From positions 185,001 to 249,000 of the forward strand of contig CACGWW010000001.1 of the NCBI GenBank assembly GCA_902576905.1: 64,000 nt of DNA, read 5' to 3'. The notes beneath the pieces are model-generated. The model saw nothing but the letters and a program-made list of their open reading frames with translations. It did not search any database and had not been told where the DNA came from. How positions within the stretch are numbered: the stretch's first letter is position 1; every line of letters begins with the position of its first letter. This document shows, one piece after another, positions 27,655 to 35,360 of this stretch. Both the position numbers and the translations under genes were made by a program. The stretch is from an uncultured Alphaproteobacteria bacterium (GTDB taxonomy: Bacteria > Pseudomonadota > Alphaproteobacteria > Rhodobacterales > Rhodobacteraceae).

Positions 27655-28836
27655 ATGCCGCTCACGCACAACACCCTCATGACGCTCCCCCTGAATAAAA
27701 TGATAGCGGACACCAATGGTCTGTATTCCAAGCGCACAGGACCCCAAAAAGGTACCTGGACCTTTCGCTATATGCGCCATGGGCGTGCACGCACCATGAG
27801 CCTTGGCCCCTACCCTGTGCTCTCCTTGGCAGACGCGCGCAAGAAACTCCTCCAAAATCGTCTGCTCTTATCTGAGGGCTATGATCCCTTAGGGGAACGC
27901 CAGAAAGACCAATGCAAAATGGGGTATGCAAAAGGCATTCGTTTTTCAGATGTGGCAAAAGAATGTATTGAGACGCGAAAGTCCAGTTGGACGAATACGA
28001 AACACGCTTTTGATTGGTATTCCTCTCTCCAGCGCATGGCATTCCCTATATTGGATAAAAAACCTTTAGCTGCCATTGATGAAGATGACATTACCGCACT
28101 TCTGACGCCTCTCTGGCAGACCAAACGCGAAACCGCCAAAAAACTCCAGGGGCGTATTAAAATCGTCTTTGCCTTTGCCAAGTTTAAAAAACTCTATCAC
28201 CGCCCCAACCCTGCCCTCTGGCAAGACCATCTCTCCATTTATTTTGGTGGGTTACGCAACACACATAGAATCAACCATCTGCGCTCTCTTAATTATCATC
28301 TGGTGCCCGCTTTTTTTAAAGAGCTCCAAAAGGTGGAGAGTATGGTAGGAAAGCTCTTGCAATTCTCCATTCTAACCACTGTCAGACCCACAGAGGCGCG
28401 TTTGGCACAACTCCATGAATTTGATCTCGATAAGGGTATCTGGAATGTGCCCTGGCAACGCATGAAAGCGCGTCACCCCCATACCGTTCCTTTATCCCCG
28501 CAAGTCATTGACCTTATTAATGCTGTAGCCCGCACACATAATTACCCCTATGTGTTTCATGGGCGTGATGTCGATAAAGCGCTCTCTAATAATGCAGCAC
28601 TGGTGTTTTTAAAACGCGAATTCCCTCATATTAATTCAACTGTGCATGGGTTCCGCTCCAGTTTTCGTGTGTGGGCCGCTGAAGAGCACCCAGGCTCCTA
28701 TGAGCTAGCAGAGAAGTGTTTGGCCCATCAAACTAATAGGCGTGTAGAAGGCGCGTATCAACGCTCTCCTTTGACAGAGGCCAGACGTCCTTTAATGACG
28801 CAATGGGCGGATTATGTTAGCCCGTTAACACCATAA
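27655..28836 (+). CDS. P4-type tyrosine integrase 2
   Basis: A 393-residue tyrosine recombinase related to integrase 1. The arm-binding domain has GTWTFRYMRHGRARTMSLGP. Catalytic residues are Arg244 (TTVRPTEAR), His331 and Arg334 (VHGFRSSFRVWA), His358 (LAHQT) and Tyr368 (GAYQRS), so it appears active. The codon choice is much richer in G and C than integrase 1 and the core genes, which points to separate acquisition. It starts 143 nt after the shared attachment core and points away from it, the mirror image of integrase 1. Confidence 0.92.
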   Translation: MPLTHNTLMTLPLNKMIADTNGLYSKRTGPQKGTWTFRYMRHGRARTMSLGPYPVLSLADARKKLLQNRLLLSEGYDPLGERQKDQCKMGYAKGIRFSDVAKECIETRKSSWTNTKHAFDWYSSLQRMAFPILDKKPLAAIDEDDITALLTPLWQTKRETAKKLQGRIKIVFAFAKFKKLYHRPNPALWQDHLSIYFGGLRNTHRINHLRSLNYHLVPAFFKELQKVESMVGKLLQFSILTTVRPTEARLAQLHEFDLDKGIWNVPWQRMKARHPHTVPLSPQVIDLINAVARTHNYPYVFHGRDVDKALSNNAALVFLKREFPHINSTVHGFRSSFRVWAAEEHPGSYELAEKCLAHQTNRRVEGAYQRSPLTEARRPLMTQWADYVSPLTP

Positions 28837-28969
28837 AAATAAGAGAAAATCATTGTTTTAATAGGTATAATAGAGTATACTTTTAAACGAACCAACGGGT
28901 TAATATCTTGCTGGGCATCTGCCTTGCGCATAGCACTCACAACAGTGGGTCTAACGTAACGGATGCACC

Positions 28970-29200
28970 ATGGAACACTCAGATAACATATGTAAAAAAG
29001 AAGCCGCACGGCTGTTAAAAATCAGTACCTCTAGTTTCTATCGATTGATACAAAAAGGAGAACTCAAACCACCCTTTCCTATTGGCGGACGCTCGTTTTA
29101 TAAGCGCTCAGAAATACTCGCCTATAACGAAGCGCAACAACAAAAACGAGGGTTCCAAAAACAGCGATCTGGCCTTAGTAATGTCAAGAAAACTCAATAA
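28970..29200 (+). CDS. Excisionase-like helix-turn-helix protein
   Basis: A 76-residue protein with a MerR/AlpA-type DNA-binding unit: NICKKEAARLLKISTSSFYR, LIQKGELKPPFPIGGRSFYK and SEILAYNEAQ. This matches small excisionases and AlpA regulators. It follows integrase 2 after 133 nt and overlaps the next gene's start by 20 nt. Confidence 0.8.
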   Translation: MEHSDNICKKEAARLLKISTSSFYRLIQKGELKPPFPIGGRSFYKRSEILAYNEAQQQKRGFQKQRSGLSNVKKTQ

Positions 29201-29708
29201 ACGTCAATTATTGGCCACGCATCTCTTGGCGACTGGGCACTCCGCTAAGGAAACGGCAAATCAGATAGGCATTCGGCAAGAGACAATATCACGATGGAAA
29301 AAATGCGATGTTTTTATCAACCAACTGAATACGCTCCATGTTGAAATCCTTGAAACAATACTAATGAAACAAGCAGGGATGATCCAGGTAGCACACGATA
29401 CCCTGTTCGCAGCTCTTAATGACAACACTCTTGCCCTTTCCATTCGTGCATCGCTCTCATTACGTCTATTGGGGCTCTTTAATGGAATGCATCCTATTGA
29501 TAACAGGCTAAGAGAGTCACATACCTTATTGAAGCAGCAAAATGGAGGTAGCAACGGACGCCCTGATTTATTTTATATAATTATTCAATATCTAACCCAC
29601 CTCGATAGAGTTGATTCTAATTTATCGTATGCAAATTATCGCAAAGAAATTAAAGGCCTCCTGAGTGATCTATATAAAAACCTGCAAGAGGCCCTTAAAG
29701 AGCCTTAA
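29181..29708 (+). CDS. Small-terminase-like helix-turn-helix protein
   Basis: From the ATG at 29181 the product has 175 residues. The first 55 (KRQLLATHLLATGHSAKETA, NQIGIRQETISRWKKCDVFI) form a helix-turn-helix of the phBC6A51/small-terminase type, and the rest is helical with LSIRASLSLRLLGLF, comparable to the KLKALELLG helix of small terminases. A general DNA-binding regulator is the alternative. Its stop TAA is followed in the same frame by 70 further open codons. Confidence 0.6.
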   Translation: MSRKLNKRQLLATHLLATGHSAKETANQIGIRQETISRWKKCDVFINQLNTLHVEILETILMKQAGMIQVAHDTLFAALNDNTLALSIRASLSLRLLGLFNGMHPIDNRLRESHTLLKQQNGGSNGRPDLFYIIIQYLTHLDRVDSNLSYANYRKEIKGLLSDLYKNLQEALKEP

Positions 29709-29921
29709 AATGCCTACCTAATTACTAGACCTAAAATAAAACGCAGACCCTATGACCTATCATTAGATAGAGTTAAGAGCGACTTTAAAAACCTGGTTAG
29801 TGCTAGCAACCCCTTGGCAACATACTTTGCTTACTTTACCTATAAACCCAACATTGAAAAAATTGTCCAAAACTTTGCCACTACGGGTAAAGTGGATGGA
29901 AGTTTTGAGAAACAGATGTAA
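29709..29921 (+). pseudogene. In-frame open stretch after the terminase-like stop
   Basis: Directly after the TAA at 29706-29708 the same frame stays open for 70 codons and ends at TAA 29919-29921. It reads sensibly (RPYDLSLDRVKSDFKNLVSA, then NPLATYFAYFTYKPNIEKI). No ATG, GTG or usual start lies at its beginning. It could be the tail of the upstream protein cut by a nonsense mutation, or the remnant of another gene. Confidence 0.4.
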
Positions 29922-30012
29922 CAAATAAACCTAGTCTCTTGTCTCAAAAATCTACAAATCGTCTATTCTTTATCTGAGTTTTAGAGGTTTTGATTTGTTT
30001 TTGTTTTTGCAA

Positions 30013-30048
30013 TTGTATGAATATTTGTGGGTAGAGAGATTATCTGGT
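30013..30048 (+). repeat. Repeat A: arm-type pair and TTATCTGGT
   Basis: TTGTATG (30013) and TTGTGGG (30025) are 12 nt apart, followed by TAGAGAGATTATCTGGT, the same as the first 25 bases of the 85-nt repeat B. The rest of the repeat is absent; coding sequence of the GST gene takes over, and the GST stop codon lies inside the repeat. Confidence 0.65.
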
Positions 30049-30705
30049 CAAATACCCTGAGGACAGCTGAGCACTTTCCTGAAACCCTGGCCTCTGTTCT
30101 AATTTACAAAACCAGATGAATGCATATTTGTACGTTTTAATGTCGATACCAACTCTATCTGCAGTCCTTAAAGTATGAAACCCAGTTATATCTGCCACGG
30201 TCAATTTATTACAAACCAAAAAATCTAATGACTGTAAGTGGGCATCCAGACGTGTTAAGAGAGTTTTTGCTGACTCAATTGCCCAGTTTGTAACAGCAGG
30301 ATTTTGTTGAAAATCAGTTCTTGTGCCTGGTATCACAGCACCTTTAAACATCTCGAATTTGTTTCTAGCGCCGTGAAATAGTGGTAGGTAACCGTCGTTT
30401 TCAAGCCTACGATTCCACATTTCAATCAATGCTTTTTCCTTCGTATTTTCTCCAAACAACTTTATTTCTGAATTACTTATTTGCTCCAAGTAGTGGCAAA
30501 TTGCTAGGGTCTCAGAAATAACTGTTCCGTCATCTAGTTCTAGAAATGGAATGCAGTTAAAGGGGTTCATGGTTTTAAAGGGTTCTTTAAAGTGCTCACC
30601 TTCCATTATGTTTAATTGTACAGTCTCGACTTGTATATTTGTTTCCCTCAAAAATTTTTCAACTCTTTTAGAAGAAGGCGCAGCGTCAAATTGATATAAC
30701 TTCAT
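30040..30705 (-). CDS. Glutathione S-transferase family protein
   Basis: A 221-residue GST: thioredoxin-like N-terminal domain (residues 1-80) with the Ser of PSSKRVEKFL as likely catalytic residue, the cis-Pro loop NCIPFLELDDG and the SETLAICHYLEQ glutathione-binding turn, then the all-helical C-terminal domain with LTVADITGFHTL as the N-capping box. The last codons (GYLTR and stop) are built from repeat A, so the natural C terminus may have been replaced. It is the first cargo after the integrase modules. Confidence 0.88.
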   Translation of the reverse strand: MKLYQFDAAPSSKRVEKFLRETNIQVETVQLNIMEGEHFKEPFKTMNPFNCIPFLELDDGTVISETLAICHYLEQISNSEIKLFGENTKEKALIEMWNRRLENDGYLPLFHGARNKFEMFKGAVIPGTRTDFQQNPAVTNWAIESAKTLLTRLDAHLQSLDFLVCNKLTVADITGFHTLRTADRVGIDIKTYKYAFIWFCKLEQRPGFQESAQLSSGYLTR

Positions 30706-30811
30706 TTTTTCTTTTCCCTAAATAAGCTTCACAATTCTACTTTCTAATTACTTGGTAGCCAATACATAATTAAGACATGCTTTGTAAGAATTTTTTTGCC
30801 CATTAACCTCA

Positions 30812-30835
30812 TTTAAGGCTAAATTTGTGGGTTAG
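30812..30835 (+). repeat. Repeat G: arm-type pair
   Basis: TTTAAGG at 30812 and TTTGTGGG at 30824 are 12 nt apart and followed by TTAGA. This resembles the head of repeats A and B without the remaining part. Confidence 0.4.
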
Positions 30836-31256
30836 AATATAATTCTTCAACTCGAATTTGAGAACTTTGCCTGTGCCACCTCTTGGAAGCTCGGCGACTT
30901 CAATCATATACACTGGCCACTTAAATTTAGCTAATTTGCCCTCAAGAAAACCCCATATTCTTTCAACATTAAGCACACTACCTTCTTTAATCTTTATAAA
31001 AGCACAACCTACTTCTCCCCATTTCTCATCAGAAACCCCAATAATTGCAACCTCTATAGACTCATTCATCTTATTAAATTCGTCCTCAACCTCAGCTGGA
31101 TAAACGTTCTCGCCACCCGATATATACATATCCTTAATCCGATCTTTGATATAAATAAATTGTTGGTCGTCAATTTTACCAATGTCTCCAGTTTTGAACC
31201 ACTCGCCATCAAATGAGGTCTCATTTGCGTTCTTGTTATTCCAATATCCTGGTGTG

Positions 31257-31276
31257 ACTGTGGCAGAGAGGCACTC
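31257..31276 (+). repeat. Repeat E, left flank of GAF cassette
   Basis: ACTGTGGCAGAGAGGCACTC, identical over 20 bases with repeat F at 32722. It resembles the core-proximal part of repeats B-D (TGTGGTAGAGGGCCTGTCC). A lone TTTGTGGGGG arm-like word lies at 31347. Confidence 0.7.
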
Positions 31277-31495
31277 CACTAGACAAAACTGATAAAAACT
31301 TTGATCAAAATGCATACTTTTAAAAACTCTATGCTTAATTTTACGATTTGTGGGGGATTGATTTTGTCGAGTTGACATCGTCTGATGTAAGCAAATTTAG
31401 CATTCTGGGCGATTAAGTACAAAATCTGTACTAATACACCTTTAATTTGAAAATTTTATCTGTTACAAATACATGGTTTTTACAGGAGAAATAAT

Positions 31496-32317
31496 ATGAA
31501 TTTTATCGCAGCACCAATGCCAGCTAATGAAAGTAGAAGGCAAGAAGCAGTTGAGCGGTTGAAAATAAAGGGCACAGATCAACACGACGTTATGATTGTG
31601 TATAGTGAAATGGCACAAGAATTAACTGGGTTTGCAGCAGTTGCAGCAACTCTATTTGATGCTGATAGCCAATATTCACTCGCATCCTGCAATTTCCCTG
31701 GGAAAAGTGGCGATATATTGATGGATAGAGCACAAAGTATATGCTCTTACACTCTACTCAGTAGCGAACCTACTTTAATTCCTGACACAGTGTCTGATGA
31801 AAGAACAGCTAATCATCCCGCAGTTACGTCAGGGATGTGTGGATCATATGCAGGCTTTCCAATCATAAATAAAGATAATTATGCTCTTGGTAGTTTTTGC
31901 TTAGTCCATCCAGAAAAGAAGAAGTTGACTGAAGAGCAAATTGTGTTAATCCAAAAACTAGTAGCCCGCCTTGCTCATCAATTAGATACGCAGAGTGAGC
32001 AGAGAGAAATAACTTCAAATAAAATGCAAGATGCAATTAATGAATTTTCTAAAGTTGCCCCAAATGCATCTTTAAGCGATTTTAAGTATTTTATAAGTTT
32101 ATGCAGCGACAAAGAGGTATCTTCACCGTTATTAGTAAACTTAATAAATTTAGGGTTATGCATTGTTGAAGACTCTAAGACTTCATTGACGCAAAAAGGA
32201 AGGGAGACCCAACAAAAAATGGGTTTGCAAACTCAAATTCTTCAAAAAATGAAAGTTGAAGGAGACGCAGCTAATAATATGGTTAACGATATGTTATCAC
32301 AGTTGGGAGAAATATAA
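31496..32317 (+). CDS. GAF-domain sensor protein
   Basis: A 273-residue cytoplasmic protein. Residues about 18-165 form a GAF domain (FAAVAATLFDADSQYSLASC, then CSYTLLSSEPTLIPDT and GSYAGFPIINKDNYALGSFC), a fold that binds small ligands or chromophores. The C-terminal 100 residues include a winged-helix-like stretch (LVNLINLGLCIVEDSKTSLT). No kinase, cyclase or GGDEF output domain is attached. A clear AGGAG precedes the ATG. Its TAA overlaps the next ATG (TAATG), so the two genes form a coupled pair enclosed by 20-bp repeats. Confidence 0.75.
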   Translation: MNFIAAPMPANESRRQEAVERLKIKGTDQHDVMIVYSEMAQELTGFAAVAATLFDADSQYSLASCNFPGKSGDILMDRAQSICSYTLLSSEPTLIPDTVSDERTANHPAVTSGMCGSYAGFPIINKDNYALGSFCLVHPEKKKLTEEQIVLIQKLVARLAHQLDTQSEQREITSNKMQDAINEFSKVAPNASLSDFKYFISLCSDKEVSSPLLVNLINLGLCIVEDSKTSLTQKGRETQQKMGLQTQILQKMKVEGDAANNMVNDMLSQLGEI

Positions 32318-32658
32318 TGTATGCCAAAGTCTACCAGTATAAATTCCCTGGCATAAGTGAAGCTAAAGTCGCCGCCGCATATTGCTCAGACAAATTAGGT
32401 CAAAAAATCGATGAACATAATTTTCACGGTCTGGGTATATTAATAAGTCAGGAAGGAGACTTAACTATTTTAATAAAGTTTGATGACGTAGCAAAATTGA
32501 AAGCATTTGATAAGGCTGCAGATCAATTTGTTCACGATCTTAAAACTTCATTTGTCTTTAAAGAAAATAAATATGCAGGGATATATGTTTATAACTTTGA
32601 AAAAGAAGCCACAATAAATGAGATTAAACTAACTGGCCCCGCAAAAGTATCAAATTAA
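32317..32658 (+). CDS. Hypothetical protein paired with the GAF sensor
   Basis: A 113-residue acidic-to-neutral protein that I do not recognise. The pattern of strands and helices (YAKVYQYKFPG, GLGILISQEGDLTILIKFDD, KYAGIYVYNFEK) would fit a small alpha-beta sandwich of the dimeric barrel type, but this is a guess. Translation is coupled to the GAF gene, so it is probably the partner or output of that sensor. Confidence 0.55.
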   Translation: MYAKVYQYKFPGISEAKVAAAYCSDKLGQKIDEHNFHGLGILISQEGDLTILIKFDDVAKLKAFDKAADQFVHDLKTSFVFKENKYAGIYVYNFEKEATINEIKLTGPAKVSN

Positions 32659-32959
32659 TTTAAAGTGTTTTAAGTGAGAGCATAAAAATTATTGCCTATT
32701 GCTTATTAAGCCTTAAAGCGAACTGTGGCAGAGAGGCACTCTCCAACACAAAAAAGAGAGATTTTTCAACCCCTCTTTCTTTAAGATATTCCCAAACTTT
32801 ACTTTTTTAACTTTCAGTAGACTGAGTTTTACTCATGCCAAAACGATATGGTATTGAGGGCTCGTATTTGGTTAGAGAGCTTGGGCTTTTAGAACGCTAT
32901 CTCTGTCGCTCGACCGCTAAGGTGTAAAAGGTGTCTACTTCCCACAATTCACCAAATGT
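32659..32959. other. Gap with repeat F
   Basis: These 301 nt hold repeat F and otherwise only short frames. A 30-codon plus-strand frame at 32836 (MPKRYGIEGS...) has no visible support. The sequence left of F resembles the middle of repeat B loosely. Confidence 0.5.
32722..32741 (+). repeat. Repeat F, right flank of GAF cassette
   Basis: ACTGTGGCAGAGAGGCACTC, an exact direct copy of repeat E, 1465 nt downstream. Bases around it (TTAAAGCGA before, TCTCC after) align with repeat B (TTACAGAGG before, TGTCC after). Confidence 0.7.
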
Positions 32960-33730
32960 CTATGGTTCAACTTTATTCTCAGCAAAATATTCTATCACTT
33001 TTCTAAAATCTTTAGGATGCATTGAAAAACATCTTCCCCCAAACTTTTGTATTTTATATTTCCCTTCTTCAAGAGGCCCTTCCGTGGGATCCTGAACCTC
33101 ACCAGTTAACGCTGAGTCCCAATAAAGCTCATAAATCTTATTAAATGTAACTTCCTTGACTTTCTGCTCTCCCTTTTCTTTTCCAAGAGACTCTGCTCCT
33201 AATGCAAAAACCCAAGGGTCATCATGCCTTGATGAACAACTGATATGATGACTACCTTTTAGATAGTTTGATCCTCCAGTAAAATATGAATCTTGTGGCT
33301 GACCATACCTCCAAAACTTAGGAAAACCTGTCTCCACTGACTTCAAAAGGATTTCCTTCACCTGCTCGGTCATCTTCCATTTTCTTGCAATATAGGTTCG
33401 CCCATCTTGGGTGATACGTGTCCCTAAAAACTTGCCCTGCTTAGTTTCGACTTCTTCAAATAACGCATCAGCCTCTTCTATCTTCCAAGTTCTTAAAACA
33501 GTTAGATCATCACTAATATGTTCAGGTACGGTTACAGACTCCTCTACACTTGGAGCAAGAGTTTCTTCATGCTTCTTCTTTTCTCTATACTCCTTTAGGT
33601 AAGACTGGATCTTTAAAAGTAACTCAGGGTCCATATTTAGAAGTTCGTCATCTGATATATCAATACCCATAAGATTCTCCAAAACACTTAGATTTTTCTC
33701 AGATTGTACAATATCGTTATTTATTTGCAT
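32960..33730 (-). CDS. Hypothetical protein of unknown family
   Basis: A 256-residue soluble protein without signal peptide. The N-terminal 75 residues are acidic and helical; the remainder looks globular, with FLGTRITQDGRTYIARKWKM, FPKFWRYGQP, and SHHISCSSRHDDPWVFALGA, which holds a His/Cys/Asp-rich patch that could bind a metal. I do not recognise the family. It fills the cassette between repeats F and B, alone, and reads toward F. Confidence 0.6.
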   Translation of the reverse strand: MQINNDIVQSEKNLSVLENLMGIDISDDELLNMDPELLLKIQSYLKEYREKKKHEETLAPSVEESVTVPEHISDDLTVLRTWKIEEADALFEEVETKQGKFLGTRITQDGRTYIARKWKMTEQVKEILLKSVETGFPKFWRYGQPQDSYFTGGSNYLKGSHHISCSSRHDDPWVFALGAESLGKEKGEQKVKEVTFNKIYELYWDSALTGEVQDPTEGPLEEGKYKIQKFGGRCFSMHPKDFRKVIEYFAENKVEP

Positions 33731-34261
33731 AATTATTTACCTTTCTTAATATTATCTAAAATTAATCTTAGTACGAATCCACAAAAATATTAATATAAAG
33801 TATAATCTTTATATAATCAAATTATTATCTAGTAATTATCTAATAAAATATAAATACTATCATTAGCTTTAAGAGCTATCTCTTTGTATGCCAATTTGTG
33901 GGTAGAGAGATTATCTGGTAAAAATTAGTCAAAATAACAAAGGCTTACAGAGGAGTGTGGTAGAGGGCCTGTCCGCCATATACCATTCCACTTACTTTAA
34001 ATTTAATCAATTGCTTAGGTTTATTTGAACTAATCTATCCCCCCAAATAGGTATGAATTCACACCAAAAAAGAAATAATATTTACCTTAGATAAAGGGGT
34101 TGGTCAAACCTCTCGACCTTCTTGGAGCAATTGATTTTGGTCACATAATTTTTAAAAATGCATAAGTAATATTTTTTAATTGAATTCCTTACATTTGCTT
34201 GAAAAGTTATTTAAACTATTGCGATCTTGTAGTTTAAAAAAATCTTACGTAGAAGGTAAAC
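33731..34261. other. AT-rich gap with repeat B
   Basis: These 531 nt hold the promoter side of the 256-codon gene, a very AT-rich stretch (33740-33860), repeat B, and the upstream region of the M24 peptidase gene. I see no gene in it. Confidence 0.6.
33883..33979 (+). repeat. Repeat B: arm pair, 85-nt unit and tRNA-end copy
   Basis: TTTGTATG (33883) and TTTGTGGG (33895) are 12 nt apart. From 33895 an 85-nt unit runs to 33979 and ends CCTGTCCGCCAT, identical to the last bases of tRNA-Ser. By hand count the unit matches C at 66 and D at 68 of 85 positions with no gaps. The bases after it (ATAtacCATTCCA) also resemble those after the core at 27498. Confidence 0.8.
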
Positions 34262-35350
34262 ATGGATAAAATCAAAAGATTACGTGATAAAATGGAGGAA
34301 CAAGAGGTCGATTTAATAGTTTTAGCGCCCGGTGCAAATCTCAATTGGCTCATTGGAGTGAACCCGCATGCGGATGAGCGCCCACTTTTATTTTTTCTAA
34401 CCCTCTCCGATTCTGCTTTTTTAATGCCTGAACTTGAGGCAAAAAGTGCACGACAACATACTGATATTGAATTTTATAATTGGTCAGATGCATCTGGCCC
34501 ATTAACGGCAGTTGATAGCGTGCTTTCGGATATGAAAAGCCATTCTTTTAGAACCTTTGTTATTGATGATACTATGCGTGCCGATCATGCAGCAATTATC
34601 CAAGATAAACTGAAAAATCTAAAGAGGTTATTTACATCATCAACTATTGGGGTTTTAAGAATGCAAAAGGATACTGGTGAGCAGAAGATTTTGCGGATAA
34701 ATGCGCATCAAGCCGATCTAGCTATGCAGAGGGCCTGGGAAATAATAAAGCCAGGACTTTCCGAAGAAGATATAGCCTTAGCTATACAAAATAGTTTCTC
34801 CGATCAAGGAGCATCACCACAGTTTTCTATCGTTGCGTCAGGTGAAAATAGTGCGTTCCCTCATCATCAAACAGGATCTAGAAAATTAAAAGAGGGAGAT
34901 GCAATCGTTATTGATCTGGGTGGAAGATTTGAAAGGTATACATCTGATATAACTCGAATGTCGACCATAGGGAATCCTCACAAAGATTATGCTTTGGTCC
35001 ATCAAATTGTTGAAGACGCAATTTGTGCAGCTTTGAAAGCGGCCATTCCTGGGGAAATTGCCAAAAATATAGACAAAGCAGCTCGAGAGGCTATTGAAAA
35101 AGAAGGTTTTGGAAAATATTTTGTTCATAGAACTGGCCATGGACTAGGTACTGAAATCCATGAGGCACCCTTTATAACATCATCTTCGGAAACTATTTTA
35201 GAGCCAGGAATGGTTTTCTCCATTGAACCAGGCATTTATATGCCAGGCAAATTTGGAGTGAGGCTTGAAGAAATTGTTATATTACACGATGATGGACCAG
35301 AGATACTTTCAAAAATTCCCCGTGAATTAAAAGTCATCAATCATTCATAA
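34262..35350 (+). CDS. M24 family Xaa-Pro peptidase
   Basis: A 362-residue creatinase-fold aminopeptidase or dipeptidase that removes or splits residues next to proline. The five metal ligands of the pita-bread domain are visible: Asp in VIDLGGRFE, Asp in SDITRM, His in HRTGHGLGTEIHE, Glu in SIEPGIY and Glu in VRLEEIV. No signal peptide, so it works in the cytoplasm. It opens the peptide-use cassette and lies convergent to the M20 gene, with only 10 nt between. Confidence 0.88.
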   Translation: MDKIKRLRDKMEEQEVDLIVLAPGANLNWLIGVNPHADERPLLFFLTLSDSAFLMPELEAKSARQHTDIEFYNWSDASGPLTAVDSVLSDMKSHSFRTFVIDDTMRADHAAIIQDKLKNLKRLFTSSTIGVLRMQKDTGEQKILRINAHQADLAMQRAWEIIKPGLSEEDIALAIQNSFSDQGASPQFSIVASGENSAFPHHQTGSRKLKEGDAIVIDLGGRFERYTSDITRMSTIGNPHKDYALVHQIVEDAICAALKAAIPGEIAKNIDKAAREAIEKEGFGKYFVHRTGHGLGTEIHEAPFITSSSETILEPGMVFSIEPGIYMPGKFGVRLEEIVILHDDGPEILSKIPRELKVINHS

Positions 35351-35360
35351 ATTAAATTTA

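Larger units (their letters stand above)
27498..30048. mobile_element. Second integrase module, partly decayed
   Basis: Starting at the shared core there is an integrase, an excisionase-like gene and a terminase-small-subunit-like gene in one direction, then a post-stop frame remnant and repeat A. Bases up to about 29550 are clearly GC-richer than the surroundings, a sign of recent arrival from another donor. The right end is uncertain: repeat A (30013) or repeat B with its tRNA-end copy (33968-33979) could be the partner of the core at 27498. Confidence 0.6.
30809..31378 (-). pseudogene. Truncated acyl-CoA synthetase (AMP-forming), C-terminal part only
   Basis: The frame is open for 189 codons, but homology to AMP-binding ligases begins only near residue 40 (TPGYWNN...) and covers the C-terminal lid: GEWFKTGDIG, IKDRIKDMYISGGENVYPAE, and the catalytic-lysine motif PRGGTGKVLK. 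About 350-400 residues including the ATP-binding core are missing. The break coincides with repeat E (31257-31276), and the first 40 codons come from sequence beyond the repeat. The gene cannot be active as a ligase. Its last codons (LTHKFSLK) are formed by arm-type repeat G. Confidence 0.85.

Noticed and set aside
27655-28836. Several antisense frames of 81-121 codons opposite integrase 2.
   Set aside because: They are shadows of a GC-rich coding sequence; the plus-strand frame has all catalytic residues.
32836-32928. A 30-codon frame beginning MPKRYGIEGS.
   Set aside because: No ribosome-binding site, no homology I know, and it lies in a repeat-rich gap.
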